Below are positions 25,679-34,650 of a stretch of 64,000 nucleotides of DNA, piece after piece. This DNA is from Pedobacter nutrimenti (GTDB taxonomy: Bacteria; Bacteroidota; Bacteroidia; Sphingobacteriales; Sphingobacteriaceae): assembly GCF_003208655.1 (NCBI RefSeq), contig NZ_QKLU01000003.1, forward strand, positions 695,745 through 759,744. Direction: 5' to 3'. A program made the translations under genes and the position numbers. Each line of letters begins with the position of its first letter. Within the stretch, counting starts at the first letter, position 1. The notes under the pieces were generated by a model that did no database searches, was not told where the DNA came from, and worked only from the letters and a program-made list of their open reading frames with translations.

Positions 25679-28600
25679 ATGCATTGTAACTTTCATATCC
25701 TAACGGATAAATTGATAAAAATTAATTGTAATACTCAGAAAATCATTCTTTTATTCTTCTTTATATTGTTTGCCAAATCTTTGGCTGCCCAGAGTTACCG
25801 GGACATTAAAACCCCTGTCAGTATCCGATTTAACGAAGTCAATGCTTCGGTCTTGTTCAAAGAACTGGACAAACAAACGGGATATAAATTCAATTTCGAT
25901 GATGTGTTGCAGGGGGTCATTTTAAAAAACATCAGCTATAACAGGGCACCTCTTGGTAAAATTCTCAGCGACATTACCCATGCAGGATTAAGTTTTTCTT
26001 TAGTTAACCGGTCCATTTCGGTCAATTATGTCAAGCCCGATCCGGTCCGTCGGGTACAGCCCGGAAAAATTGGCGGAAAGATCGTGGATGAAAAGGGAGA
26101 GGGCATGCCTGGTGCCAGTATTAAAATACTGGAACAAAACCAGGGCATACAGAGCAGTGTAGACGGGTCCTACGTTTTAAATGCAGTACCGGGTACTTAC
26201 ACCCTTGAAATTAGCTATATCAGTTATCAGACAAAAAGGATCACTGGTGTAGGCGTTAAAGAAGGGCAGCTGACTTCTTTAAATGTCGAAATGCGCCCTG
26301 CAGCCGGGGCATTAAAAGAGGTTGTGGTTACAGGAAATTATAAAAAAGAGTCTGTTGCCGGCTTGTATGCACAGCAGAAAAATAGCGCTTCTGTTACGGA
26401 CGGGATCTCGGCAGAACAAATTGCCAAAACACCTGATAACAATGTGGCTTCTGTATTAAAAAGAGTCAATGGAATTACAATGCTTGATAATAAGTATGTG
26501 GTGGTGAGGGGTTTGACCGAGCGCTACAATCAGGCCATGATTGATGGACTTACTGTGCCCAATACAGACATGAACCGCAGAAATTTTTCATTTGATCTGA
26601 TTCCTACCGAACTGGTGAGCAGTGTGGTGGTCAATAAAACTGCAACACCGGATGTACCCTCGGAATTTGTGGGTGGACAGGTCATTGTAAATACACTGGC
26701 CATTCCCGAGCAGAACTTTATGACCCTGAACGTAGGGGCTGCCTACAACAGCCAGAGTACGGGTAAGGATTTTCTTTCGGCAGGGGGCAGGGGAAACAAA
26801 GACTTTTTCGGATTTGACGACGGAAGAAGAAAAATGCCCGATAACCTGGTGTCCTGGACACCTACCCAGGGACAGGATGACCCACGGGTAGAGGGCACTA
26901 CAGTTGGTGGTTACAAAACAGGTTATGCCGGGGCGATAGAACAGAGTAAACGTTTCAACAGTGAATCTTTTCGTTTGTACAATTACAAAGCGAGCCCAAA
27001 TCAAAACTATCGTTTTACCATTGGAAGGGTATACGACCTGAAGGGGCAACAAGGACTTAGAATTGGCTTTACAGGGGGGCTAACCTACAGAAATACCCAG
27101 CAGATCAATACTTTTGAAACGGTAAGGGACTGGGAAGTGCTGCACGATTACATCGATAAGCCCGATACTGCCGGAAAAGGAAAAGCCTATGTGTTTAACA
27201 GCAATTTTGGTGTGGTTTTAAATGGAGGGATTCAGGGAGAGCGTTTTAAGGTAAACCTCAGAAATTTATATACCCAGACTTTTAATGAAGATTTTTATCA
27301 GACCACTGTGTTTAACCGGGACCTTGGCTTAAAGGCCCAGAACAATTTTGTAGACCCGATGTACAGCCGTATACAACAGCATAAAATAGATGGAGAAAAC
27401 AGCATCGGGAAAAAGGGAATGAAACTCAACTGGAGCGGCGCCTTTACCAGAATGAACCAGGACCACCGGGATACCCGGAAATTTAATTATGCTGCGCTAA
27501 GCAATACTTTCGGAACTTTTTATCAGCGCCCGAATGTGGTTACAGCTGCAGATGTACCTGGAAATTACATGTGGGATTACCGCTTATGGACGGCCATTAA
27601 AGAAAGGGACTACAACTGGTCTGTGAGCTTAAGCCAGCCTTTTAATTTTTTGCAGGATAAAAGTTTGGTTAAAGTGGGCTATACGGGTTGGTATAAGAAA
27701 AGAAGTCAGGACATTACCATGGCCCAGGTCTTTGCGCAAAGAAACCCGAACCATAATTTCACGGATCCCTACGAAACATTGCTTACACCCGACCGCGTGG
27801 GTTATGGTTTAAATAAAGCATATTACTTTCTTGACAATACCAATGGCGGACTTTTTAATGCCGATTCCAAATACCACGCAGCTTACCTGATGCTCGATCA
27901 GCGCTTTTTTCAAAAGCTGAGGGTGGTGTATGGTCTGCGTGCTGAAAACTTTAATTTAAAGAACAGGCAGGAAGATGAAATCAGAAGAAGGATGATTGAA
28001 CAGATGAAAAGGCCCGGACAAACTTTTATCAGTGATGTGCCAATCCTTACCGGAGAAAAAAACTGGAACTTTTTGCCTTCGGTGAACCTGACCTATAGCT
28101 TCAATTCAAAAATGAACCTTCGGGCGGCTTATACCAAAACAATGATCAGGCCCGACTTCAGGGAGACCTCTACTTTTACTTTTCCTGACCCCCTTCTGGA
28201 AGCTGGTATAAAGGGGGGTAACTTAAGCAGTACCAAAATACAAAACGTCGACCTCAGGTATGAATTTTACCCAAATCCGGATGAGATTTTCTCTGTATCA
28301 GGGTTTTATAAATACATTGATCGCCCGGTTGAGCTGATCAATGAAAATCCGGGGACCAATACCGTAATCCTGGAGTATAAAAACCAGCATTCTGCAAAAA
28401 ACATGGGACTTGAAATAGAGTGGCGTAAATCACTGGGTTTCATTAACCCCGCTTTACAAAACTTTAATCTTTTTGGAAATGCAGCATGGATCTGGTCAGA
28501 GGTCAAGACTCTTATAAAAATCAGCAACCCCAATTATGATCCTAAGAACCCTGGAAAGGAACCGAAGGAAATAACGGCCATTCAGCCCCTGAAAAGACCA

Positions 28601-28993
28601 TTGATCGGTCAGTCGCCCTATATTATTAATGCCGGGTTGAGCTATCAGTCGAGGTTTGCAGGGGCAACTTTGTCTTTTAACCGGTCGGGATACCGCTCTT
28701 ACCTGATTGCGGTAAACCCTGCCAATACTGAATTTCAAAGCCCAAGGAGTTTGATGGACCTTCAGTTGAGTGCAAGGGTTTTAAAACAAAAAGGTGAAAT
28801 TAAATTCAACGTCAGCAACTTACTCAATACGCAGGATGTGTATTACAACAACGCGAATTCCTGGAAATCAGAAGCCCAGTCTTATGAAAGAATTAAAGGG
28901 ACGGACAAATATGAACCTGAATTTGGTGATAACATCCGTTACCGGATGAAGTATGGAAGAACTTACAATCTATCTTTTACCTATAATTTTTAA
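25679..28993 (+). CDS. STN-domain TonB-dependent receptor (FecA-type signalling receptor)
   Basis: The 1104-residue receptor has a long signal peptide (cut near ...SLAAQ, residue 38), then an STN domain (about 45-115) that contacts FecR. A carboxypeptidase-regulatory-like domain (about 128-210), plug and barrel follow. The plug carries DNKYVVVRGLTERYNQ and DLIPTELVSSVVVNKTATPD, which closely parallel the receptor gene at 51896. No SusD-like gene follows; a beta-helix lipoprotein and a small lipoprotein do. The ligand is unknown. The start at 25679 is the only ATG that gives a full signal peptide. Confidence 0.92.
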   Translation: MHCNFHILTDKLIKINCNTQKIILLFFFILFAKSLAAQSYRDIKTPVSIRFNEVNASVLFKELDKQTGYKFNFDDVLQGVILKNISYNRAPLGKILSDITHAGLSFSLVNRSISVNYVKPDPVRRVQPGKIGGKIVDEKGEGMPGASIKILEQNQGIQSSVDGSYVLNAVPGTYTLEISYISYQTKRITGVGVKEGQLTSLNVEMRPAAGALKEVVVTGNYKKESVAGLYAQQKNSASVTDGISAEQIAKTPDNNVASVLKRVNGITMLDNKYVVVRGLTERYNQAMIDGLTVPNTDMNRRNFSFDLIPTELVSSVVVNKTATPDVPSEFVGGQVIVNTLAIPEQNFMTLNVGAAYNSQSTGKDFLSAGGRGNKDFFGFDDGRRKMPDNLVSWTPTQGQDDPRVEGTTVGGYKTGYAGAIEQSKRFNSESFRLYNYKASPNQNYRFTIGRVYDLKGQQGLRIGFTGGLTYRNTQQINTFETVRDWEVLHDYIDKPDTAGKGKAYVFNSNFGVVLNGGIQGERFKVNLRNLYTQTFNEDFYQTTVFNRDLGLKAQNNFVDPMYSRIQQHKIDGENSIGKKGMKLNWSGAFTRMNQDHRDTRKFNYAALSNTFGTFYQRPNVVTAADVPGNYMWDYRLWTAIKERDYNWSVSLSQPFNFLQDKSLVKVGYTGWYKKRSQDITMAQVFAQRNPNHNFTDPYETLLTPDRVGYGLNKAYYFLDNTNGGLFNADSKYHAAYLMLDQRFFQKLRVVYGLRAENFNLKNRQEDEIRRRMIEQMKRPGQTFISDVPILTGEKNWNFLPSVNLTYSFNSKMNLRAAYTKTMIRPDFRETSTFTFPDPLLEAGIKGGNLSSTKIQNVDLRYEFYPNPDEIFSVSGFYKYIDRPVELINENPGTNTVILEYKNQHSAKNMGLEIEWRKSLGFINPALQNFNLFGNAAWIWSEVKTLIKISNPNYDPKNPGKEPKEITAIQPLKRPLIGQSPYIINAGLSYQSRFAGATLSFNRSGYRSYLIAVNPANTEFQSPRSLMDLQLSARVLKQKGEIKFNVSNLLNTQDVYYNNANSWKSEAQSYERIKGTDKYEPEFGDNIRYRMKYGRTYNLSFTYNF

Positions 28994-29011
28994 ATCTTTA
29001 AAATGAATTAA

Positions 29012-29140
29012 CATGCTCACGAAAATTAAAAACCTTTTCCATTTAACCCAGGTCCGGCGATAGCATTGTTTGCTTTCGGATTGCAGCATCCGTACTATTT
29101 ATTTTTCATTAAACGGGGCAGGGCCAGGCTTTAAAAGCCG
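29012..29140 (+). pseudogene. Possible remnant of a short secreted-protein gene
   Basis: An ATG at 29012 opens MLTKIKNLFHLTQVRR and stops at once. Shifting one frame continues with the hydrophobic run AIALFAFGLQHPYYLFF and a stop. Together they resemble a broken signal peptide. There is no downstream mature part, so this may be chance in a 291-base gap. Confidence 0.2.
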
Positions 29141-29284
29141 GGGCCAGGGGAATGTTTTTGTTATGTATTTTTTATTTAACTAATCTTTATAAGTAACTGT
29201 TTATTAACTAAATAAAAATATAAAATAATATTAAATTAACATAAGGTCCTGTAAATTAGCAATACTAAAAATCACATCAATAAA

Positions 29285-30697
29285 ATGGTAAAACAATTAA
29301 CAAAAGCAAGTCTGATGGCTATAGTAGCCGCAGCAGCCATTACAGTATCTAGCTGTAAAAAAGATCAGAACGACGGAAGCGGTAACTTCAATCGTTCTTT
29401 ATCAGCTGGTTTTTCCAACCCGACTCAAAACATTCCTGTGGATGCCGATGGTGTGATCCAGGATACTTTTGATGGAAATCCATCTGATAACATTATTAAC
29501 TTAACCAGCGACAAAGTTTGGTTACTGGATGGGGTTAGTTTTGTGCAAAGCGGTAAAACGTTGAAAATTGCTGCAGGTACAGTAATTTCTTCAGGAGCGT
29601 TCAAATCTTACACTGCAACTGAAGACGGTGTAACGGTAACAAAAGACATCCGTGGTGTACTTGTTATTGTGAAAGGGGCTAAAATTGATGCTGTTGGAAC
29701 GGAATCTGCTCCAATTGTATTTACTTCAGACAAAGCGCCAGGAAGTCGTGTAGCTGGTGATTTTGGAGGGGTAATCTTATTGGGTAAAGCACCAATCAAC
29801 CAACCTTACACTACTGTAATTGAAGGTTTACCAAAACCATCAGCTGCGGTTGACATTACCTATGGTGGAACAGAAAGTACTGACAATTCTGGAACACTTC
29901 AGTATGTACGTATAGAGTATGCTGGTTTTCAATTGTTCAAAGACAATGAAATCAATGGTTTAACCCTTGGTGGCGTTGGTAACGGAACAACTTTAGAGCA
30001 TATTCAGGTTACTTATTCTGCTGATGACAGTTTTGAGTTCTTTGGTGGTACTGTAAATGCAAAATGGCTGGTTGCAGCAGGTGGTGATGATGACGATTTC
30101 GATTTCGATTTCGGTTATTCAGGAACCATTCAGTATGCGGTTGGTGTAAAAGCAGTGAATTCTACACACAGTACTTCTGGTGGTGCATCTGATGCAAACG
30201 GAATTGAATCAGATAACAATAAAGCCGGTGATGGTGCAATCCCAAGAACAAATCCTGTATTGAAAAACTTAACAATTTTGGGTACTAACGTAAACAACAC
30301 TGCTTTAAGAGCAGGTAACCGTTGGAGAAGAAATTCTGGTTTGGATATCCAGAATTCAATTGTTGCAGGATTTCCTTCAGGAGTAGCCTATGAAGGCGGT
30401 GCTTCAGGTACTTTCAGCAATAACCTGGTTCATGCTTTTACAACAACTGGTTCAGTAACACCTAACAGTACAGCTGCAAATGCCAATGGTTATCTGCGTC
30501 TTGGAACTGGTACAGCTGCTTCTTTTTATACCAGTGATGCAATTGGCCTAAATGTTAACTTGTTGATCCCTGTTACCACTTCTCCTGCAAATGGTATCGG
30601 TGGTACCTATGCAGGTGCGATTGCACCAGGAACTGCAACAGGTACAACCTGGTTGAAAAACTGGACTGAATTTGCTACTCAAAATAAAGTTTATTAA
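29285..30697 (+). CDS. Beta-helix-like lipoprotein, probably surface exposed and highly expressed
   Basis: The 470-residue protein has a lipobox (TVSSC near residue 24) followed by KKDQND, which fits a surface-lipoprotein export signal. The mature part is rich in Gly, Thr, Asn and Asp, with repeating strand-turn segments such as [20 protein letters not shown] and [19 protein letters not shown], as in right-handed parallel beta-helices. An acidic [13 protein letters not shown] run (about residues 267-279) could bind metal. Relatives are common in Bacteroidota beside TonB receptors and have been misnamed in databases. Leu codons are mostly TTA and Gly mostly GGT, unlike CTG-rich neighbours, which suggests strong expression. 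It is probably the partner of the STN receptor. Confidence 0.75.
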   Translation: MVKQLTKASLMAIVAAAAITVSSCKKDQNDGSGNFNRSLSAGFSNPTQNIPVDADGVIQDTFDGNPSDNIINLTSDKVWLLDGVSFVQSGKTLKIAAGTVISSGAFKSYTATEDGVTVTKDIRGVLVIVKGAKIDAVGTESAPIVFTSDKAPGSRVAGDFGGVILLGKAPINQPYTTVIEGLPKPSAAVDITYGGTESTDNSGTLQYVRIEYAGFQLFKDNEINGLTLGGVGNGTTLEHIQVTYSADDSFEFFGGTVNAKWLVAAGGDDDDFDFDFGYSGTIQYAVGVKAVNSTHSTSGGASDANGIESDNNKAGDGAIPRTNPVLKNLTILGTNVNNTALRAGNRWRRNSGLDIQNSIVAGFPSGVAYEGGASGTFSNNLVHAFTTTGSVTPNSTAANANGYLRLGTGTAASFYTSDAIGLNVNLLIPVTTSPANGIGGTYAGAIAPGTATGTTWLKNWTEFATQNKVY

Positions 30698-30725
30698 TCG
30701 TCTCAATTCTAAATAATACGCTCCG

Positions 30726-30751
30726 GAGTAACTCCCTATTGGGAGTTACTC
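30726..30751 (+). terminator. Perfect 11-bp hairpin between two lipoprotein genes
   Basis: The stem 30726-30736 pairs exactly with 30741-30751 around a 4-base loop, followed by a short pyrimidine run rather than a strong T tract. It may be a partial terminator or 3'-end stabiliser that lets the upstream lipoprotein mRNA exceed the downstream one. Confidence 0.55.
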
Positions 30752-30776
30752 TTCTTCATAAAAAAACATTAAGCTA

Positions 30777-31523
30777 ATGATTCAAAAATATACCAGACTA
30801 AACTTTCTATTGTTCTTGTTGCTTCTATTTGTTGTTGCCTGTAAAAAGGACCTGGCCATGGAAGAAACAAGATTTGGCTTTCTGAATGTTAACAATCAGA
30901 CAACTTATAAGGATTTGAACATCAGTTATAACGATGTGCCTAAGAGTCCTCAGGGGCCTACCTATAATCAAAATATAAAAATTCCTGCAGGGACAGGAAA
31001 ATTATCGTTTAAAGACCCTGCGGGGAAAACAGTGCTGGAGACGGCTTTTAGTATTGAGGCAGACAAAACCAAAGAATTGATTTTATTCCAGCCTGTCGCT
31101 GACCTGAAGCCTGTTGTTCTGGAAAACAACCAGAAAGAGGAACCCAAACCCCAAAAAGGCTATCTGAAAATTAAAGCCGCCAACTTTGCCATTCATGCTT
31201 TTAAAAAAAGTATAGATCTGATTTTATATTATGACGATCCTTTAACCGGAGACAGGGTTGAATTTGCAAACCTGAAAAATGTTTCCCCTGAATTTAAAGA
31301 CTACCAGACTTTTAGGTATCCGGGCGATTTATCGGCAGATATGCAGTTTAGTGTGATGATTGTTGATTCTCAAAGCCAGGAGCCGCTGCTGGATTGGTAT
31401 ACCTCTGTAACGGCGACCCTCAATAAAAGCGTATATACGATGTACATTAAGGAAAACACAGAAGGAGCAGCTGTTTTGGGTACACCCTATTTTGTTACCG
31501 TGGAAAGCCTGTTTGCGGATTAG
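30777..31523 (+). CDS. DUF4397-like lipoprotein
   Basis: The 248-residue protein has a lipobox (LFVVAC, Cys22) followed by KKDLAMEE, a likely surface-export signal. The mature part contains two beta-rich segments starting RFGFLNVNNQTTYKDLNISYND and GYLKIKAANFAIH, which resemble DUF4397-type modules. No catalytic motif is visible. The gene follows the beta-helix lipoprotein gene by 79 bases with a hairpin in the gap. A role as an accessory subunit of the receptor complex is inference. The second ECF locus also has a DUF4397-type lipoprotein, at 55378. Confidence 0.65.
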   Translation: MIQKYTRLNFLLFLLLLFVVACKKDLAMEETRFGFLNVNNQTTYKDLNISYNDVPKSPQGPTYNQNIKIPAGTGKLSFKDPAGKTVLETAFSIEADKTKELILFQPVADLKPVVLENNQKEEPKPQKGYLKIKAANFAIHAFKKSIDLILYYDDPLTGDRVEFANLKNVSPEFKDYQTFRYPGDLSADMQFSVMIVDSQSQEPLLDWYTSVTATLNKSVYTMYIKENTEGAAVLGTPYFVTVESLFAD

Positions 31524-31547
31524 GCTTTTTAAGCTATAACCTTTGTT

Positions 31548-31588
31548 AAACCACTTAAGATGAATCCTTGAGTGGTTTTATTTTTTTA
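31548..31588 (+). terminator. Rho-independent terminator
   Basis: A 12-bp stem with one G-U pair (31548-31559 with 31567-31578) is followed by TATTTTTTT. It ends the transcript of the lipoprotein gene and separates the esterase gene at 31603. Confidence 0.8.
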
Positions 31589-31602
31589 GCTTATCTTAGA
31601 AC

Positions 31603-32754
31603 ATGGATAAATTAAGGTTGTTTTGTGCCAGAGGCTTAATACTGCTGCTGTGTGGCGGCCCGCTTTTTCTAAATGCCCAGGTTAAACTGGAGGTGCGGCT
31701 GACAGTAGTTTCTAAAACGAATGAGGGGATTTACCTGGCTGGTGATTTTAACAACTGGAATCCAGGGTCAGCAATTTTTCGCTTTCAGCAGGCTGGTACA
31801 TTAAATTATAAGCTCCTGCTGAACATTCCCCCTGGAAAACATGAATTTAAAGTAACCAGGGGCAGCTGGGACAAAGCAGAAGTTTTGGCAGGGGGGAAAC
31901 AACCGGCACCAAACCGTTTGATTGACCTTAAAAGAGATACGGTGATCCACATGACCATCGCTAACTGGGCAGATGAATTTAAACAGCAGCCAGCCCAGCA
32001 TACTTTTTCTAAAAATGTCCGCATTCTGGATACCGCTTTCCAAATGCCCCAGCTTGGAAAAAAACGCAGGATCTGGATCTATCTTCCCGCTGGTTATCAG
32101 GCTTCCAAAAAAAACTTCCCGGTATTGTATATGCATGATGGACAGAATCTTTTTGATAAAGTAACTTCAGGGTATGGGGAATGGGGGGTAGATGAGGTGC
32201 TGGACAGTTTGAGTAAAAACAGCGGTAAGCAAATGATTGTGGTTGGAATTGATCATGGCGGAAAGGACCGGATAACGGAATACAATCCTTATGACAGTCA
32301 ATATGGTAAAGGAGAGGGGAAGGCATATGTTGATTTTCTGGTGAAGACCTTGAAGCCCTATATCGATGCGACATTCCGGACTTTAAAAGATCCCGGGCAT
32401 ACGGCTATCGCCGGTAGCTCTATGGGCGGCCTGATTTCTATGTATGCCATAGCCAGATACCCGGAAGTTTTTGGCAATGCGGGGATTTTTTCTCCGGCTT
32501 TTTGGCTTGCACCTGATCTGTATGGTGAGGTTTCCCGCTTGTTGCCCAATCCTGGGGAGCAACGTATTTATTTTGTAGCTGGGGCACTTGAAACCAAAAC
32601 GATGCTCCCTGATCTGGAAAAAATGTACCATCAACTGGACCCTTCCGGAGGGAACGCTAAGATCCGCTTAAAAGAAGCCAGTGATGGTAAACATAGTGAA
32701 TGGTTTTGGCACCGGGAGTTTCCGGCTTTTGCGACTTTTATTTTTCCGAACTAG
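31603..32754 (+). CDS. Secreted esterase (esterase D/Fes-like) with N-terminal CBM48-like domain
   Basis: The 383-residue protein has a signal peptide (cut near ...LFLNAQ, residue 26). An N-terminal CBM48/AMPK-like beta domain (about 28-115) contains YLAGDFNNWNPG. The C-terminal alpha/beta-hydrolase of the esterase D family (about 130-383) has YMHDGQNLFD, a GSSMGG nucleophile elbow with Ser273, and a late His in ASDGKHSEW. Related folds include enterobactin esterases, feruloyl esterases and cinnamoyl esterases. The nearby siderophore receptor would fit a siderophore esterase, while the CBM48-like domain would fit glycan esters. The sequence does not settle which. Its stop overlaps the convergent DUF5777 gene by 17 bases. 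Confidence 0.82.
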   Translation: MDKLRLFCARGLILLLCGGPLFLNAQVKLEVRLTVVSKTNEGIYLAGDFNNWNPGSAIFRFQQAGTLNYKLLLNIPPGKHEFKVTRGSWDKAEVLAGGKQPAPNRLIDLKRDTVIHMTIANWADEFKQQPAQHTFSKNVRILDTAFQMPQLGKKRRIWIYLPAGYQASKKNFPVLYMHDGQNLFDKVTSGYGEWGVDEVLDSLSKNSGKQMIVVGIDHGGKDRITEYNPYDSQYGKGEGKAYVDFLVKTLKPYIDATFRTLKDPGHTAIAGSSMGGLISMYAIARYPEVFGNAGIFSPAFWLAPDLYGEVSRLLPNPGEQRIYFVAGALETKTMLPDLEKMYHQLDPSGGNAKIRLKEASDGKHSEWFWHREFPAFATFIFPN

Positions 32755-33730
32755 CTTTCGGTTTGTCGGCCATTTTTTTCTTCTTGTCAAAGGAAAACCT
32801 TCTGGAAATGCTAAATCCCCAACGGTACTGTCCTTTTAGCCAGGAGCTGGTGGTTTGCGGAATGAACTGCATTTCTTCAATGGCGGTGGCATTGGTAAAA
32901 TTAAGGTGAAAAATATGTCCTCCTGTTTCTATTTCCAATCCGGCACCTAAAGGGTTATAAAATTTAACCCCGCTGTTTTGTTCCAGATAGGCCTTATCAC
33001 TTTTATTCCGAAAAGGCATAAAATAATCAACAACCAGGGCCATTCTTTTGCTGAGTTTAAGCCTGCCGCCAGCCCCGATGGCAAAAAGGTCGTTCTGATC
33101 TCTGAATGCGGTAAAATTGCGGTGCACATAACTCGGTGTGATGCTGAAAGAAAAACTGGAATTGAATTTTCTTGCCAGAATAATCTGACTGACATAGTTT
33201 TGCCGGTCCCTGAAGTTACCGTACGCGGTGGCATCGGAAGGATTGGTGCTGGCTTGTACGCCGGTTAGGGTATTGCTGGCAAACAGGGTAATTGCAACAG
33301 GAATGTAATCGTCAATTGTTTGTTCCAGCAGACGGTATTTAAGGCTGCCTTCGTACAATTGCCGCACAGCTGTCGCTCCTTTTGCACGGGCAAGGCCAAC
33401 GCTCAGCCGGTCTGTAATTCCATATTCGAAACCAATGCGGATATCTGTGGAATTGTCCAGTCCAAAGAACTGTTTGATCCCGCCGTTATTGCCGGCAATA
33501 TCCCCGAAGCGGTGGTCCACTTTAAAGTCGAGCTCATTTTTATAAATGGTTTCATTGCTATGCCCGTTGATGAGTTTTGTCGATTTGAATGTGGCACTTA
33601 CTTTTTCGTGGCGGAGAGGTGCGGCAGGCAGTTCTTTTTCAAGGTCCTGTTGTGCAGCGCTGTCTAGGGCATACAGGACCAGGGGGATCAGGCCCATGGT
33701 TTTAAAAATGGTTAAGGTTTGTTTCATCAT
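32738..33730 (-). CDS. DUF5777-type outer-membrane beta-barrel protein
   Basis: The 330-residue protein has a signal peptide (cut near ...LDSAAQ). It then shows barrel strands typical of the DUF5777 family, for example ATFKSTKLINGHSNETI and DIRIGFEYGITDRLSVGLAR. The start ATG overlaps the yceI stop (ATGA), so the two are translationally coupled. It is the last gene of a four-gene operon with a mono-heme lipoprotein and a YceI protein. That setting suggests an outer-membrane component of a redox or lipid-handling system; this is inference. The 3' end overlaps the esterase gene on the other strand. Confidence 0.75.
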   Translation of the reverse strand: MMKQTLTIFKTMGLIPLVLYALDSAAQQDLEKELPAAPLRHEKVSATFKSTKLINGHSNETIYKNELDFKVDHRFGDIAGNNGGIKQFFGLDNSTDIRIGFEYGITDRLSVGLARAKGATAVRQLYEGSLKYRLLEQTIDDYIPVAITLFASNTLTGVQASTNPSDATAYGNFRDRQNYVSQIILARKFNSSFSFSITPSYVHRNFTAFRDQNDLFAIGAGGRLKLSKRMALVVDYFMPFRNKSDKAYLEQNSGVKFYNPLGAGLEIETGGHIFHLNFTNATAIEEMQFIPQTTSSWLKGQYRWGFSISRRFSFDKKKKMADKPKASSEK

Positions 33731-34272
33731 GTTTTTTTGGCTTGGAATACAGCTGCAGCACGTACTTCTACAGATTCTGCAATGTTTTTGAATACGATAG
33801 AGGGGATTTTAATCTGATGGTCGGAGAGCTTTACCCTGAAAACCGTTTTCGCGCTGATCAGTCCTTTGTCTATGGAAATATTGATCTTAACCTGGTAGGC
33901 TTTGCTAACCCCATGGATGTCGAGGTTTCCATCCGCAGTCAGGACATAATTCCCATTTTTAGCGGGGTCGATGATTTCACGGATTTTTCCTTTGAATGTA
34001 GACCAGGGATATTTATCACTTTCCATATAATTTTCATTAAAATGCTCCTGCATGAGTTTCTTTTTAAACTGGAAAGAGGTGTTGCTTACCTTGAAGAGAA
34101 AATTTCCTGTTTTGACATCCAGTACTGCAGTTGCGGCATTACTGCCGGCCTCAATGTCTTCCAGCGCTGTACTGGAAAAAAAGGAAAGGCTGGTGTTTTT
34201 TCCGATATAAATATCCTGCCCAAGTGCAGAAAGGGAGTAGGTACAGAGTAAAAGAAATAGGAGTGTTTTCAT
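33727..34272 (-). CDS. YceI family periplasmic protein
   Basis: The 181-residue protein has a signal peptide (cut near ...SALGQ, residue 19) and one lipocalin-like YceI domain. Visible segments are MQEHFNENYMESDKYPWSTFKG and LDIHGVSKAYQVKI. YceI proteins bind polyisoprenoids such as quinone precursors in the periplasm. Beside a cytochrome-like lipoprotein gene, a quinone or electron-carrier link is plausible but not shown. The gene lies five bases after the cytochrome gene and overlaps the DUF5777 gene by four bases. Confidence 0.88.
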   Translation of the reverse strand: MKTLLFLLLCTYSLSALGQDIYIGKNTSLSFFSSTALEDIEAGSNAATAVLDVKTGNFLFKVSNTSFQFKKKLMQEHFNENYMESDKYPWSTFKGKIREIIDPAKNGNYVLTADGNLDIHGVSKAYQVKINISIDKGLISAKTVFRVKLSDHQIKIPSIVFKNIAESVEVRAAAVFQAKKT

Positions 34273-34277
34273 GGTGA

Positions 34278-34643
34278 TTATGGTTTCATGCCCTGGTCAA
34301 ACCAGTCCTGTAAAGTTTTTAATTCTGCTGCGCTGAGGCTTCCGCCAATTGGCATGCTTTTATTGATCAGTACGGCCTGTTTAATGCGGTCTGCATTGGT
34401 TGTAATGCTGGTGTAGCCATTAAAGTTCCATACAGAAGAAGCCTGTCTCCCGCTGGAGTGGCAACCCGAGCAGCGGGTTTGAAAAAGGTTTTGGACATCT
34501 GCATAGACTACTGCCACAGCACCAGGTTGTCCTGGTGCTGTGGCAGTATCCGGCCTGATTTCTGTAGCCTGTTTTTTACTACAGGCAGCAAACAAAAGGT
34601 AAAGGGTGCAAATGGCGGTCGTGAGGAGTTGTTTTTTGTTCAT
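34278..34643 (-). CDS. Mono-heme cytochrome c-like lipoprotein
   Basis: The 121-residue protein has a lipobox (LLFAAC, Cys21), a short Ala/Pro/Gly linker (about residues 33-45) and a small domain with one c-type heme motif, CSGCH (Cys58, Cys61, His62). A Met in NKSMPIGG could be the distal heme ligand. It resembles the single-CXXCH domains found in Bacteroidota surface or periplasmic electron carriers. The linker coding sequence contains a perfect 17-bp inverted repeat. It lies seven bases from the Lipoprotein_15 gene and five from yceI. Confidence 0.82.
   Translation of the reverse strand: MNKKQLLTTAICTLYLLFAACSKKQATEIRPDTATAPGQPGAVAVVYADVQNLFQTRCSGCHSSGRQASSVWNFNGYTSITTNADRIKQAVLINKSMPIGGSLSAAELKTLQDWFDQGMKP
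34510..34547. repeat. Perfect 17-bp inverted repeat inside the cytochrome gene
   Basis: Bases 34510-34526 are the exact reverse complement of 34531-34547, with a 4-base loop. It encodes part of the linker between lipobox and heme domain, so the hairpin would form in the mRNA early in the coding region. Confidence 0.9.
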
Positions 34644-34650
34644 CCTGCGC

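Noticed and set aside
26588..27052. 154-codon minus-strand ORF within the STN receptor gene
   Set aside because: Antisense shadow of a strongly supported gene.
33742..34251. 169-codon plus-strand ORF opposite yceI
   Set aside because: Fully antisense to a recognised YceI gene; Phe/Cys-rich composition is typical of a shadow frame.
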